DNA of 48,254 bases from Anaerolineae bacterium (GTDB lineage: Bacteria > Chloroflexota > Anaerolineae > B4-G1). The translations under genes were made by a program, and so were the position numbers. Position 1 is the stretch's first letter. Each line of letters starts with the position of its first letter. Under the pieces are notes generated by a model. It did no database searches and had not been told where the DNA came from. It saw only the letters and a list, made by a program, of their open reading frames with translations. The stretch covers positions 1 through 48,254 of the forward strand of contig JADHWW010000003.1 in assembly GCA_016783285.1 (NCBI GenBank). The letters run 5' to 3'. Positions 1 to 7,682 of the stretch are shown here, one piece after another.

Positions 1-120
1 AAGGTTTTAGCCTGGTGTAAGGAGGAGCTGGGACATTCTGTTCAAGCAAAGAGACGGGGTGTCTTTGCTTTCCATAGCAAATCGGAACAAAAATGGGAGC
101 AATCGTGGGCAGCCGTTTGA
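1..120 (+). CDS. C-terminal fragment of an unknown protein (5' end outside window)
   Basis: Frame 1 is open from the window edge to a TGA at 118-120 and encodes about 39 residues beginning KVLAWCKEELG and ending EQSWAAV. The composition (Lys/Glu/Trp rich, no low-complexity runs) looks like a real protein tail, but I recognise no family. The window edge removes the start, so only the C-terminus is seen. The following 136 bases up to the convergent peptidase gene hold nothing I can support. It could also be a chance open frame, since 39 codons is short. Confidence 0.35.
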   Translation, partial: KVLAWCKEELGHSVQAKRRGVFAFHSKSEQKWEQSWAAV

Positions 121-256
121 CCAATTTTCACCACCCTAGGGTGACCCTGCCCCTACTCCGTCCCGCCAGGGCACGGGCAACCAGCGGGCACGCGACCGCA
201 GCAGGAACGGGGCTACTCCGCCCCTGGTAGCGCCAGAGGCAATCTTGCGCATAGAA

Positions 257-721
257 TCATTGTGGTTCAGGCATGATGGTGATATAGCGATTGCCCATCT
301 CCAGCCATGCCAGTTCAAGGTCACCGATGGGGATGGCAAGAGGCGTTTGAGCAAAATAGGGATCGTTGGCATAGAAATGGCCCTCGTCGTAGCCGATCAG
401 GACAATAGCGTGCAAGGTGGTGTAAGACCAATAGGGCAGTTCGCCGGTCTTGACCAGGACGATGACCGGTTGGCGGCGGTCGAGCCATGCGCGCAATTCG
501 GCCAGAGTCCCCTCGCGGTAGACGACTGAGAGGCCCATCCGGGTCAGGCGCAGGACGTGGCGAGCGACGGTGCCGTGAGGTTCGGTGCCGAGCAGACGCA
601 AGAGCACATCATAAGCCATCGGCCGACCAAGATACTCCAGCACCATCGCGACGCAGGCTGGCAGGCAGTCGGCATCTTGGTTCTGCCTATGGTGTGGTAC
701 GGTCAACCAATCGGCGGGCAC
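257..721 (-). CDS. C39-like papain-fold cysteine peptidase
   Basis: A 155-residue protein with the layout of peptidase C39-like domains. Near the N-terminus is a Gln followed six residues later by the presumed catalytic Cys (QNQDADCLPAC, about Q13 and C19 from the chosen GTG). The His lies in TLHAIVLIGYD (about H104) and the Asp in ANDPY (about D120). The frame is open to an ATG at 778, but that would overlap the upstream gene by 92 bases. The GTG at 719-721 leaves a 35-base overlap and has GAGG about 11 bases upstream, so I prefer it. There is no ABC transporter or leader peptide nearby, so a bacteriocin-processing role is not supported. The protein has no signal peptide and is probably cytoplasmic. 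The substrate is unknown. Confidence 0.72.
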   Translation of the reverse strand: MPADWLTVPHHRQNQDADCLPACVAMVLEYLGRPMAYDVLLRLLGTEPHGTVARHVLRLTRMGLSVVYREGTLAELRAWLDRRQPVIVLVKTGELPYWSYTTLHAIVLIGYDEGHFYANDPYFAQTPLAIPIGDLELAWLEMGNRYITIMPEPQ

Positions 722-1037
722 GGTGCTCAATATCCTCGATGAGTGAGGGCGTGATCTGCAATTGACCGGTTTGGGCATCCACGTCTATCGTGCCGACCTG
801 ACCGACTTTGCCTCGCGAGGTGAGGTAGAGGACAACGGGCACTCGCCATAGCAACCGCTCACCGTCGATGACTAGGTCGGGGGTTTCACCACCCAAGTGG
901 TCGCTGACGTTGTCTATGAGATAGCCGACGACCTGGCGCCGGGCGACGTACGCCGACACGTTCAGGTCAGCCCGGATGCTTATGTCTATGTGGACCTGGT
1001 CATCGAATCTGGCGGATTGTTTCAGCACAACTGCCAT
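687..1037 (-). CDS. Conserved hypothetical protein, partner of the C39-like peptidase
   Basis: A 116-residue soluble protein starting MAVVLKQSARFDDQ. The ATG at 1035-1037 is preceded by AGGAGGTC at a good distance, which is why I reject the longer open frame starting at 1190. The fold suggested by the sequence is mixed alpha/beta, with no membrane segment and no Cys pair. The middle (VVGYLIDNVSDHLGGETP) is a likely helix followed by strands, and the end (DAQTGQLQITPSLIEDIEHRARRL) is a helix. I do not recognise a family. Its 3' end overlaps the peptidase gene, so the two are translationally coupled. An inhibitor, adaptor or substrate role for the peptidase is possible but is inference. Confidence 0.68.
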   Translation of the reverse strand: MAVVLKQSARFDDQVHIDISIRADLNVSAYVARRQVVGYLIDNVSDHLGGETPDLVIDGERLLWRVPVVLYLTSRGKVGQVGTIDVDAQTGQLQITPSLIEDIEHRARRLVDRTTP

Positions 1038-1071
1038 TCTGACCTCCTGGGCCAGACTACTACCCGGTTGA

Positions 1072-1100
1072 ATTGTAGCACACATCCTGGGGTAGGGCAA
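1072..1100 (-). promoter_or_regulatory. Sigma-70-type promoter for the peptidase pair
   Basis: On the minus strand there is TTGCCC (1095-1100), a 17-base spacer and an extended -10, TGCTACAAT (TACAAT at 1072-1077). The expected transcription start lies about 25-30 bases upstream of the ATG at 1037, which has its own AGGAGG. Prediction by eye only. Confidence 0.5.
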
Positions 1101-1192
1101 CCGAGGGTGGAAGCGGGCGAGCACGCCCTCCAATGGGCCTACTGCGGTACATCTACCTCCTGTGGGCACTACGCAACCACTAACGCGCACTG

Positions 1193-1217
1193 TAGAGGCG
1201 AGGTTACCTCGCCCCTA
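1193..1217. repeat. Short palindrome, GGCGAGGT/ACCTCGCC core
   Basis: Perfect 8-base arms GGCGAGGT (1197-1204) and ACCTCGCC (1206-1213) around a single base, extended with one mismatch to TAG...CTA. It shares the GGGGCGAGG core with the larger inverted repeat at 26784-26886, so it is probably a member of the same dispersed palindromic family. It lies in the divergent intergenic space upstream of the helicase. Confidence 0.55.
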
Positions 1218-1226
1218 TCCCCTGCC

Positions 1227-1255
1227 TTGCTAATCCCCCCCTTTTGCATTATGAT
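1227..1255 (+). promoter_or_regulatory. Promoter giving a probably leaderless helicase mRNA
   Basis: TTGCTA (1227-1232), a 17-base spacer and TATGAT (1250-1255). The helicase ATG begins at 1264, only 8 bases after the -10 box, so the predicted transcription start falls on or next to the A of the start codon. There is no Shine-Dalgarno sequence, which fits leaderless translation. Confidence 0.55.
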
Positions 1256-1263
1256 AGGCCCAA

Positions 1264-4200
1264 ATGTCCGACATAAGCGCACGATGCCCCATTGACGCGC
1301 TGAACCTGCCCGCCCGCGCCCGCAACGCGCTGGTGCAGGCCGGTATCACCACGCCGGAGGACGTGGCTACACGCAGCGACGTCGAACTCCTGGCCCTGCG
1401 CGGCTTCGGCCCGACCTCTCTGGCACAGGTGCGGGAACGGCTGGCAGCGTGGGGGCGAGAGCGACAACCAGACCAGGCAGCAGCACCGGAAGCGGTGCCC
1501 GCCGCAGGGGGCGGGCAAGAGCACGACGACTTCCCGCTCCTACCAGGACGGCGAGTGCTCCACGCCACCTGGCTCGCTGGCCCGCCGGGCCGCCTCTTCC
1601 TTTGGGGAGAGGGAGAGCCACTCCCGCCGCGCCGGGGACGGGCTCCCCGGACGCCGCTTCATCCCTTCCACGTGCCGCCTGCGGCTTTGCGCGACGCGCT
1701 GCCTGGCCTGATGATCCCCGACACGGCGGCGGAGACCCGCGCACTGGCCCGACTGCCGGTGACTGACCACGGCCTCCAGCCCAGCCCCCAACTCATCCGT
1801 GACTACCTGGCCGAGAAGCCTGGCGAGCCGGAATCGCTCGGCCTCTGGCGGGTGGACGGGCTGGCTTTCCCTCCTCTGGAGGCGTTGGCCTTCCTGAATG
1901 ACCTCCCTCGCCCGGAAGACCTTGCCCCTCGCGTCGCGCTGGGGACCGGCCTGCGTTTCTGGTCGCTGGCGGGCAAACTGGCGCTGGAACTCCTGGCCCG
2001 GCAGCAGTTCGCCCCCGCGCTGGTTCGCCAGAACAGGACCTTCCGCGCCACGTGGGTGCCCGTCCTCGACCAGCCCGAGGACCTACGGCGGGTGGAGCAG
2101 TTGGCGCAGGCGATGCCCCCCATCTGCCGTGCCCTGATCCCTTCCCCCCCTCTTTCCCCCCCATTGGGGGGGACGAAAGGGGGGGATGACCCGCCCGCCC
2201 CCCGCGCCTTGCTCAAGGGCTTCCTGGGCACAATCGTGGACACGGCGGTGCGGGCCTGGGCGCCACCTCTGCTCCAGGTTGTCACACGGCAGGATGACTC
2301 CTCCCTGCGGGCATGGATGACTGCTCTCTTCGACGAGGGCGACGATCCGGTGATGGATGCTCCCGCCCGCGACCTGGAGAAACTCCACCTCGAGGTCACC
2401 CGCTGGTTGGAGCAACTCCTGGCCGGCGCGGAGGAGCCGTTCCGCTTATGCTTCCGCCTGGAACCTCCCACCCTGCCGGAGCCAGACCGTGAGGAAGAGA
2501 TGCCGGTCCAACATCCTGAGTCTCTCGAGTGGCATGCGCCGCCGGACGATTGGGCGCTGCGTTTTTTCCTCCAGGCCCGCGACGACCCCAGCCTGCTCGT
2601 GCCCGCCGGCCTGGTCTGGCGGGAGCGGGGTTCCACGCTGCGTTACCTGGACCACCGCTTCGACAATCCCCAGGAGAAAATGCTGGCCGGGCTGGGGCAG
2701 GCGGCCCGGCTATTCCTACCGCTGGAGGCCAGCCTGCGCACCGCCCGCCCTGAGGTCTGCCGCCTGGACACCGAGCAGGCGTACACCTTCTTGCGGGAGG
2801 CAGCCCCTCTGCTGGAAGGAAGTGGCTTCGGCGTCCTGGTGCCCCAGTGGTGGAGGAAGCGGCACAAGCGGCTGGGCGTGCGCGCCACCATCTCCCCCGC
2901 CGATGGCAAGGGTGTCCTGAACCTGGACGCGCTGGTGCGCTTCCGCTGGCAACTGGCCCTCGGCGACCAGACTCTCGCTCCCGAGGAGTTCGTCCACCTG
3001 GCGGCGCTCAAACTGCCGCTGGTGCAGGTACGCGGCGAATGGGTCGAACTCCAGCCGGAGCAGATTGAGGCCGCCATTCGCTTCTGGGAAAAGCGGGCCG
3101 CCGAGGAGATGACGCTGCGCCAGGCGCTCCAGATAGGACTGGCAGAGGAAGGTGAGGTCAACGATCTGCCAATCGTCAGCGTCGAGGCGCAAGGATGGGT
3201 GCAGGACCTGTTGCGCCGGCTGAGTGGCAGCGAGCCGCTGACCGAACTTCCCCCGCCACAGGGCCTGGTAGGCCAACTGCGCCCCTACCAGGTGCGCGGC
3301 TTCTCCTGGCTGAGATTCCTGCGCCAGTGGGGCCTGGGTGCCTGCCTGGCCGACGACATGGGCCTGGGCAAAACAATCCAGACCATCGCCCTCATTCTGC
3401 ACGATCTGGAGGAGGATCGGGCCGCTGGGCCGGTGCTGGTCTTGTGCCCCACCTCCGTCGTGGGTAACTGGGCGCGAGAGATCGCCCGCTTTGCCCCCTC
3501 GCTGCAAGTGATGGTACACCACGGCAGCGATCGGGCCAGCGGGGAGACCTTCGCCGCCCAGGCTCACCAGGCCCATATGGTCATCAGCACCTATGCCCTG
3601 GCCCGCCGGGACGAGGAGACGCTGCGGGAAGTGGAGTGGGCCGGCGTTGTGCTGGACGAGGCGCAGAAAATCAAAAACCCCGCCGCCAAGCAGACTCAGG
3701 CCATCCGGCGCTTGCCAGCCGGCTATCGTGTCGCGCTCACCGGCACCCCGGTCGAGAATCGCCTCTCGGAACTGTGGTCCATCTCGCAGTTCCTCAACCC
3801 CGGCTATCTGGGCTCACAGAGGTCGTTTCGCACCCGTTTCGCCCGGCCCATCGAGCGTTATCAGGACCAGGAGGCAGCAGCGCGGCTGCGCAAACTGGTC
3901 CAGCCCTTCACCCTGCGGCGCGTCAAGACGGATCCGACCATCATCCAGGACCTGCCGGAGAAACTGGAGAACAAGGTCTACTGCACGCTCACCCCGGAGC
4001 AGGCGACGCTCTACCAGGCGGTGGTCGAGGACGCGATGCTCCAGGTTGAGGAGGCGGAAGGCATCCAGCGCCGGGGATTGGTGCTGTCAATGCTCCTGCG
4101 GCTGAAGCAGATTTGCAACCATCCGGCACAGTTCCTGGGCGACCGGTCTCCACTGCCGGACCGCTCCGGGAAACTGGCCCGCCTGGGGGAGATGCTGGAG

Positions 4201-4710
4201 GAAGTGCTCTCGGTGAATGAACGAGCGCTGGTCTTCACCCAGTTTGCGGAGATGGGCACGCTCCTCCAGACGTACCTGCAGGAACTCTTCGGCGGGGAGT
4301 TACTGTTCCTCTATGGCGGCACGCCGGCCAAGCAGCGCGACCGGATGATCGCCCGTTTCCAGGAGGAACGACCTTGGGGCCCGCCGATCTTCATCCTCTC
4401 GCTCAAGGCGGGCGGCCTGGGGCTGAACCTGACCCGCGCCAACCACGTGTTCCATTTCGACCGTTGGTGGAACCCGGCCGTGGAGAACCAGGCCACCGAC
4501 CGGGCCTTCCGCATCGGGCAGACGAAGGATGTGTGGGTACACAAGTTTATATGCGGCGGCACGCTGGAGGAGCGGATTGACGAGTTGATCGAGAGCAAGA
4601 AAGCGCTGGCAGAGAGTATCATCGGCGCGGGAGAGGCCTGGCTGACGGAACTGAACACCGACCAGTTGCGGGGACTGGTCACCTTGAGCCTTGAGGCGGC
4701 GGGGGATTAG
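1264..4710 (+). CDS. SNF2/RapA-family DNA-dependent ATPase with RpoA-CTD-like N-terminus
   Basis: A 1148-residue protein. Residues about 5-63 resemble the C-terminal domain of the RNA polymerase alpha subunit (PIDALNLPARARNAL ... VELLALRGFGPTSL), a helix-hairpin-helix-like DNA-binding fold. A long Leu/Pro-rich middle region corresponds to the bacterial SNF2-associated domain. The SNF2 ATPase begins about residue 669 (LRPYQVRGFSWL), with Walker A MGLGKT (about 697), DEAQ (about 797) and TGTPVEN. The helicase C lobe ends in GGLGLNLT, WWNPAVENQA and DRAFRIGQ (about 1083). The family translocates on double-stranded DNA and remodels protein-DNA complexes. The next gene, 55 bases downstream, is a SWIM protein, a recurrent bacterial pairing. 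An in-frame palindromic insertion lies at about residues 294-308. The start has a leaderless promoter. Confidence 0.93.
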   Translation: MSDISARCPIDALNLPARARNALVQAGITTPEDVATRSDVELLALRGFGPTSLAQVRERLAAWGRERQPDQAAAPEAVPAAGGGQEHDDFPLLPGRRVLHATWLAGPPGRLFLWGEGEPLPPRRGRAPRTPLHPFHVPPAALRDALPGLMIPDTAAETRALARLPVTDHGLQPSPQLIRDYLAEKPGEPESLGLWRVDGLAFPPLEALAFLNDLPRPEDLAPRVALGTGLRFWSLAGKLALELLARQQFAPALVRQNRTFRATWVPVLDQPEDLRRVEQLAQAMPPICRALIPSPPLSPPLGGTKGGDDPPAPRALLKGFLGTIVDTAVRAWAPPLLQVVTRQDDSSLRAWMTALFDEGDDPVMDAPARDLEKLHLEVTRWLEQLLAGAEEPFRLCFRLEPPTLPEPDREEEMPVQHPESLEWHAPPDDWALRFFLQARDDPSLLVPAGLVWRERGSTLRYLDHRFDNPQEKMLAGLGQAARLFLPLEASLRTARPEVCRLDTEQAYTFLREAAPLLEGSGFGVLVPQWWRKRHKRLGVRATISPADGKGVLNLDALVRFRWQLALGDQTLAPEEFVHLAALKLPLVQVRGEWVELQPEQIEAAIRFWEKRAAEEMTLRQALQIGLAEEGEVNDLPIVSVEAQGWVQDLLRRLSGSEPLTELPPPQGLVGQLRPYQVRGFSWLRFLRQWGLGACLADDMGLGKTIQTIALILHDLEEDRAAGPVLVLCPTSVVGNWAREIARFAPSLQVMVHHGSDRASGETFAAQAHQAHMVISTYALARRDEETLREVEWAGVVLDEAQKIKNPAAKQTQAIRRLPAGYRVALTGTPVENRLSELWSISQFLNPGYLGSQRSFRTRFARPIERYQDQEAAARLRKLVQPFTLRRVKTDPTIIQDLPEKLENKVYCTLTPEQATLYQAVVEDAMLQVEEAEGIQRRGLVLSMLLRLKQICNHPAQFLGDRSPLPDRSGKLARLGEMLEEVLSVNERALVFTQFAEMGTLLQTYLQELFGGELLFLYGGTPAKQRDRMIARFQEERPWGPPIFILSLKAGGLGLNLTRANHVFHFDRWWNPAVENQATDRAFRIGQTKDVWVHKFICGGTLEERIDELIESKKALAESIIGAGEAWLTELNTDQLRGLVTLSLEAAGD
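2144..2185. repeat. In-frame palindromic repeat inside the SNF2 gene
   Basis: C-rich and G-rich arms (C7-TCTTT-C7, then ATT, then G7-ACGAAA-G7) form a large imperfect hairpin within the coding sequence. It encodes SPPLSPPLGGTKGG, a low-complexity patch unlike the surrounding protein. The reading frame is preserved. A related C-rich/G-rich element occurs in moeA at 44895-44926. Confidence 0.6.
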
Positions 4711-4765
4711 CCTGGATTGGAGGGCAAGCGGTGATAAGCCAGAGTGTTGAGCGGGAGAGTGCCGA

Positions 4766-5671
4766 ATGAGCCGTAGGAGATACAGCAATTACTGGGGCTA
4801 TTTCCCTCCATCCACCCCCATCCCGGTCGAGGATGGCATCAAAGCACGCACGAAGCGCGGGCAGTTCGGGAAGAATTGGTGGGCGCAGCGCTGGATTGCG
4901 GTGTTGCAGTCCTTCGGCTGGAGCAACCGCCTGCAACGTGGCCGCACCTACGCCCGCAAGGGCCAGGTGCTGAACATTGACGTGCGTCCGGGACGGGTCA
5001 CCGCCCGCGTGCAGGGCTCCCGTCGCAAGCCCTACAGTGTGCGCATCGCGATCGCACCGCTGGGCGACGACCAGTGGGAACGAGCGGTTGACGCTATGGC
5101 CCAGCAGGCTATCTTCGCTGCCCAACTCTTGGCTGGCGAGATGCCACCGGAGATCGAGCATGCGTTCAAGACCGCCGGTGTCTCTCTCTTCCCCACCAGC
5201 CACGACGTCGAGATGAGCTGTTCCTGCCCCGACTGGGCCGTCCCCTGCAAGCACATCGCCGCCGTCTACTACCTGCTGGGGGAAGAGTTCGACCGTGACC
5301 CATTCCTCCTGTTCACGCTGCGGGGCCGCACCCGTGAGCAGGTGATGGAGGCATTGCAGGCCCGCCGCGCCGCCGATGCTCCTTCGGTCGAGGAGACCGT
5401 ACAAGAGGAACCGGAGCAAGTAGAGCCACTGGAGGACAGTCTATCCCACTTCTGGGAGCCGCGGGCGGGGGCGCAGCAACCGCGTCCCTACTTCCACGTG
5501 ACGATAGCGCCTCCGCCGGTGGAGACCGCGCTCCTGAAACGGTTGGGGCCGCCTCCCTTCTCCCACCGTCCCGAGGCCTTCGTCGGTGCGCTCGCCCTCG
5601 CCTATGCCTCCGTCACCGACCGGGCACTGGCATTGGCTTTCGGAGCGGATCAGCCCGACGACCCGGAATGA
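4766..5671 (+). CDS. SWIM zinc-finger protein, partner of the SNF2 ATPase
   Basis: 301 residues. The N-terminus (GYFPPSTPIPVEDGIKA, FGKNWWAQRWI) is typical of bacterial proteins found next to SNF2 ATPases. The SWIM zinc ligands are visible as C152, C154, C161 and H163 (CSCPDWAVPCKH). SWIM domains bind DNA or protein. The C-terminal third is acidic and variable. The start at 4766 is preceded by a GGGAGAG ribosome site. The gene lies 55 bases after the helicase, so both are probably co-transcribed, and it converges on the thiolase gene with only 13 bases between. A relic of the C-terminus of a second copy of this family is seen at 17960-18079. The biological role of the pair (DNA repair or chromosome remodelling) is inference. 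Confidence 0.85.
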   Translation: MSRRRYSNYWGYFPPSTPIPVEDGIKARTKRGQFGKNWWAQRWIAVLQSFGWSNRLQRGRTYARKGQVLNIDVRPGRVTARVQGSRRKPYSVRIAIAPLGDDQWERAVDAMAQQAIFAAQLLAGEMPPEIEHAFKTAGVSLFPTSHDVEMSCSCPDWAVPCKHIAAVYYLLGEEFDRDPFLLFTLRGRTREQVMEALQARRAADAPSVEETVQEEPEQVEPLEDSLSHFWEPRAGAQQPRPYFHVTIAPPPVETALLKRLGPPPFSHRPEAFVGALALAYASVTDRALALAFGADQPDDPE

Positions 5672-5684
5672 GGAAAGGCCCACC

Positions 5685-6866
5685 CTAACTTCTCCGCACC
5701 AGGAGGGACATCCCCAGCCCGCCGCTGACGCAGAGGGTCGCCAGTCCCCATTCGGCGTCGCGCTGCTGCATGGCGTGGAGCAGGGTCACGACGATGCGCG
5801 TCCCGGTGCAGCCGGTGGGATGGCCCAGCGCGACCGCCCCGCCGTGGACGTTGCGGCGATTCACGTCCCAGTTCAATTCCCGCTCCACCGCGAGCACCTG
5901 GGCGGCAAAGGCCTCGTTGATCTCGACCAGATCCAGGTCGTCCAGGGAGAGCCCCGTCTGGGCCAGGACCTTGCGCGTGGCCGGCACCGGCCCCATCCCC
6001 ATCCGGTGAGGCTCCACCCCGGCGCTGGCGAAGGTCTCAATGCGAGCAAGCGGCTTGATCCCCAGCGCCCGCGCCTGGTCGGCCCGCATAATCACCACGG
6101 CCGCTGCCCCGTCGGTGATGCCACTGGAGTTGCCTGCCGTGATGGTGCCATCCTCTCTGAAAACCGGACGCAGACGGGCCAGTTTCTCCATACTCGTATC
6201 GGGCCGAGGCCGCTCGTCCCGTTCCACTCGCACCGTCGTCCCCTTGCGGCCAGGCGCATCCACAGGTACGACCTCAGTGTCAAGGCGGCCCTCCTTCCAG
6301 ACACGCACTGCCTTCTGGTGACTCTCCAGGGCAAAACGATCCTGCTCCTCTCGGCTGATGCCGTACTCCTCGACCAGCACCTCGGCGGTACGGCCCATCA
6401 TCATCTCCGCCAGGGGACAAAGGTAGCCATCCCGATGCATAGCGTCCACCAACACATCGTCTCCCAGCCGGTAGCCCCAGCGGGCCCCCATCAGCAGAAA
6501 GGGAATCTGCGACATCTGCTCAACACCTCCGGCCAGAACAATCCGGTTCTCGCCAGTGACGATGGACTGGTAGGCCAGAGTGATTGCCTTGAGACCACTG
6601 GCGCAGGCTTTGTTGATCGTGAAAGCCGGCCGGGCGACAGGTACGCCGGCCCGGTAGCCAATCTGGCGGGCCAGGTTGGGGCCGGTCCCTGCCTGGCGGG
6701 CGTGGCCGAAGATGACCTCATCCACGCCGGCTGGGGTCAGCCCGGCCCGGCTCAATGCCTCCTCAGCCACGATGCGGCCCAATTCCACGGCCAGCACGTC
6801 CTTGAGCGCACCCCCGAACCTGCCAATGGGAGTGCGGACTGCCGAAGCGATAACCACGTCAGTCAT
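5685..6866 (-). CDS. Acetyl-CoA acetyltransferase-type thiolase
   Basis: 393 residues, the usual thiolase length. The catalytic residues are present: nucleophile C88 (NKACASGLKAI), H349 (ALGHPTGCTGTR) and C379 (CVSGGLG), plus NEAFAAQ. The enzyme thiolytically cleaves a 3-ketoacyl-CoA with CoA. From the sequence I cannot tell acetoacetyl-CoA from 3-oxoadipyl-CoA as substrate. It is the last gene of the minus-strand lysine block, downstream of a CoA-transferase. The start has a strong AGGAGG. A perfect hairpin sits between it and the CoA-transferase beta gene and may lower its expression relative to upstream genes. The cytoplasmic role as the final step of an acyl-CoA pathway is inferred from context. 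Confidence 0.93.
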   Translation of the reverse strand: MTDVVIASAVRTPIGRFGGALKDVLAVELGRIVAEEALSRAGLTPAGVDEVIFGHARQAGTGPNLARQIGYRAGVPVARPAFTINKACASGLKAITLAYQSIVTGENRIVLAGGVEQMSQIPFLLMGARWGYRLGDDVLVDAMHRDGYLCPLAEMMMGRTAEVLVEEYGISREEQDRFALESHQKAVRVWKEGRLDTEVVPVDAPGRKGTTVRVERDERPRPDTSMEKLARLRPVFREDGTITAGNSSGITDGAAAVVIMRADQARALGIKPLARIETFASAGVEPHRMGMGPVPATRKVLAQTGLSLDDLDLVEINEAFAAQVLAVERELNWDVNRRNVHGGAVALGHPTGCTGTRIVVTLLHAMQQRDAEWGLATLCVSGGLGMSLLVRRS

Positions 6867-6885
6867 TCCGCCTCCTTCCCAGTGG

Positions 6886-6918
6886 AGAAACCCGGTTTTT
6901 TGGAAAAACCGGGTTTCT
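6886..6918. repeat. Perfect 15-bp-stem hairpin between CoA-transferase and thiolase genes
   Basis: Arms AGAAACCCGGTTTTT (6886-6900) and its exact complement (6904-6918) with a 3-base loop. It begins 2 bases after the CoA-transferase stop codon. The A/T-rich inner stem gives T-runs on both strands, so it could act as a terminator/attenuator or an mRNA-stabilising hairpin. GAAACCCGG-type hairpins are also seen as dispersed repeats in some bacteria. Confidence 0.65.
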
Positions 6919-6920
6919 GG

Positions 6921-7682
6921 TTAGCGATACAGCCCCTCCGGGTCCAATTTCTCCCGCAGCAGGCACAGTTCCTCCTCCGTCGGCGGTTCCGTCTCTCGCA
7001 GGTCTGGGGCCACCTTCAGCGCCCAACCCACTTCCCCCCGCACCCCGGCCAATTCCGCGCCCGGATGCAGGCTGCTCAGTACCATCTCTCCTGTCTCCTC
7101 GTCGAAGTGGAAGACACACCTGTCGGTGATCACCACCTGGGGACCGCTTCCCGGCAGCCCTGGCGTTACTCGCTCGCCGTTCCCTCCCAGGTGACCGGGG
7201 CTGGTGATGAAATCCAGCCGCTCGACGAAAGCCCGCCGTCGCAATCGCATGATCACGAAAACCCGCTGGGCGTTGATGGCGATATCGCATGCCCCCCCGC
7301 TGCCCGGCAGGCGCACCTTGGGGTGCTCCCAATCGCCGATGACGGTGGTGTTCAGGTTGCCGAAGCGATCAATCTGCGCCCCGCCCAGGAAGGCCACCTC
7401 CACTCGCCCGCCCTGCAGGTACAGCCCAAAGAGATCAGCCATCGAGCAGATCGAGAGCGCACCACTGATGAGGGTGGGGTCGCCGATTGACAGGGGCAGT
7501 CGGGCCGGTCGAGCGCCATATACGCCGCTCTCGTAGATCAACTCCAACTCCGGTGCCACCGTCCGTCGCGCCAGGTTACAGGCGCTATTGGGCAATCCCA
7601 CGCCGACGAAAACGGTACGAACGCCCACCAGCGCCCGCGCTGCCGTCACGATCATCATCTCAGAAGGGGTGTAGTCGATCAC
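6921..7682 (-). CDS. CoA-transferase subunit beta (glutaconate CoA-transferase type)
   Basis: 253 residues from the GTG at 7680-7682. The start codon overlaps the alpha-subunit stop as GTGA, a classic coupling signal, so I prefer it to the longer open frame reaching 7799. The active-site Glu is probably E51 in LIYESGVYG, the position equivalent to the catalytic Glu of GctB-type beta subunits. GSGGACDIA and FVIMRLRRRAFVERLDFITSPG are further family features. The enzyme moves CoA between acyl groups through a glutamyl-CoA thioester. The substrate cannot be read from the sequence. The lysine-catabolic neighbours suggest a C4-C6 carboxylate. It forms a heteromer with the alpha subunit encoded next to it. 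Confidence 0.88.
   Translation of the reverse strand: MIDYTPSEMMIVTAARALVGVRTVFVGVGLPNSACNLARRTVAPELELIYESGVYGARPARLPLSIGDPTLISGALSICSMADLFGLYLQGGRVEVAFLGGAQIDRFGNLNTTVIGDWEHPKVRLPGSGGACDIAINAQRVFVIMRLRRRAFVERLDFITSPGHLGGNGERVTPGLPGSGPQVVITDRCVFHFDEETGEMVLSSLHPGAELAGVRGEVGWALKVAPDLRETEPPTEEELCLLREKLDPEGLYR

Noticed and set aside
5586..7490. 634-codon open frame on the plus strand
   Set aside because: It lies opposite the thiolase and CoA-transferase genes, has no protein-like motifs, and arises from the GC-rich codon bias. The minus-strand genes carry all family motifs.
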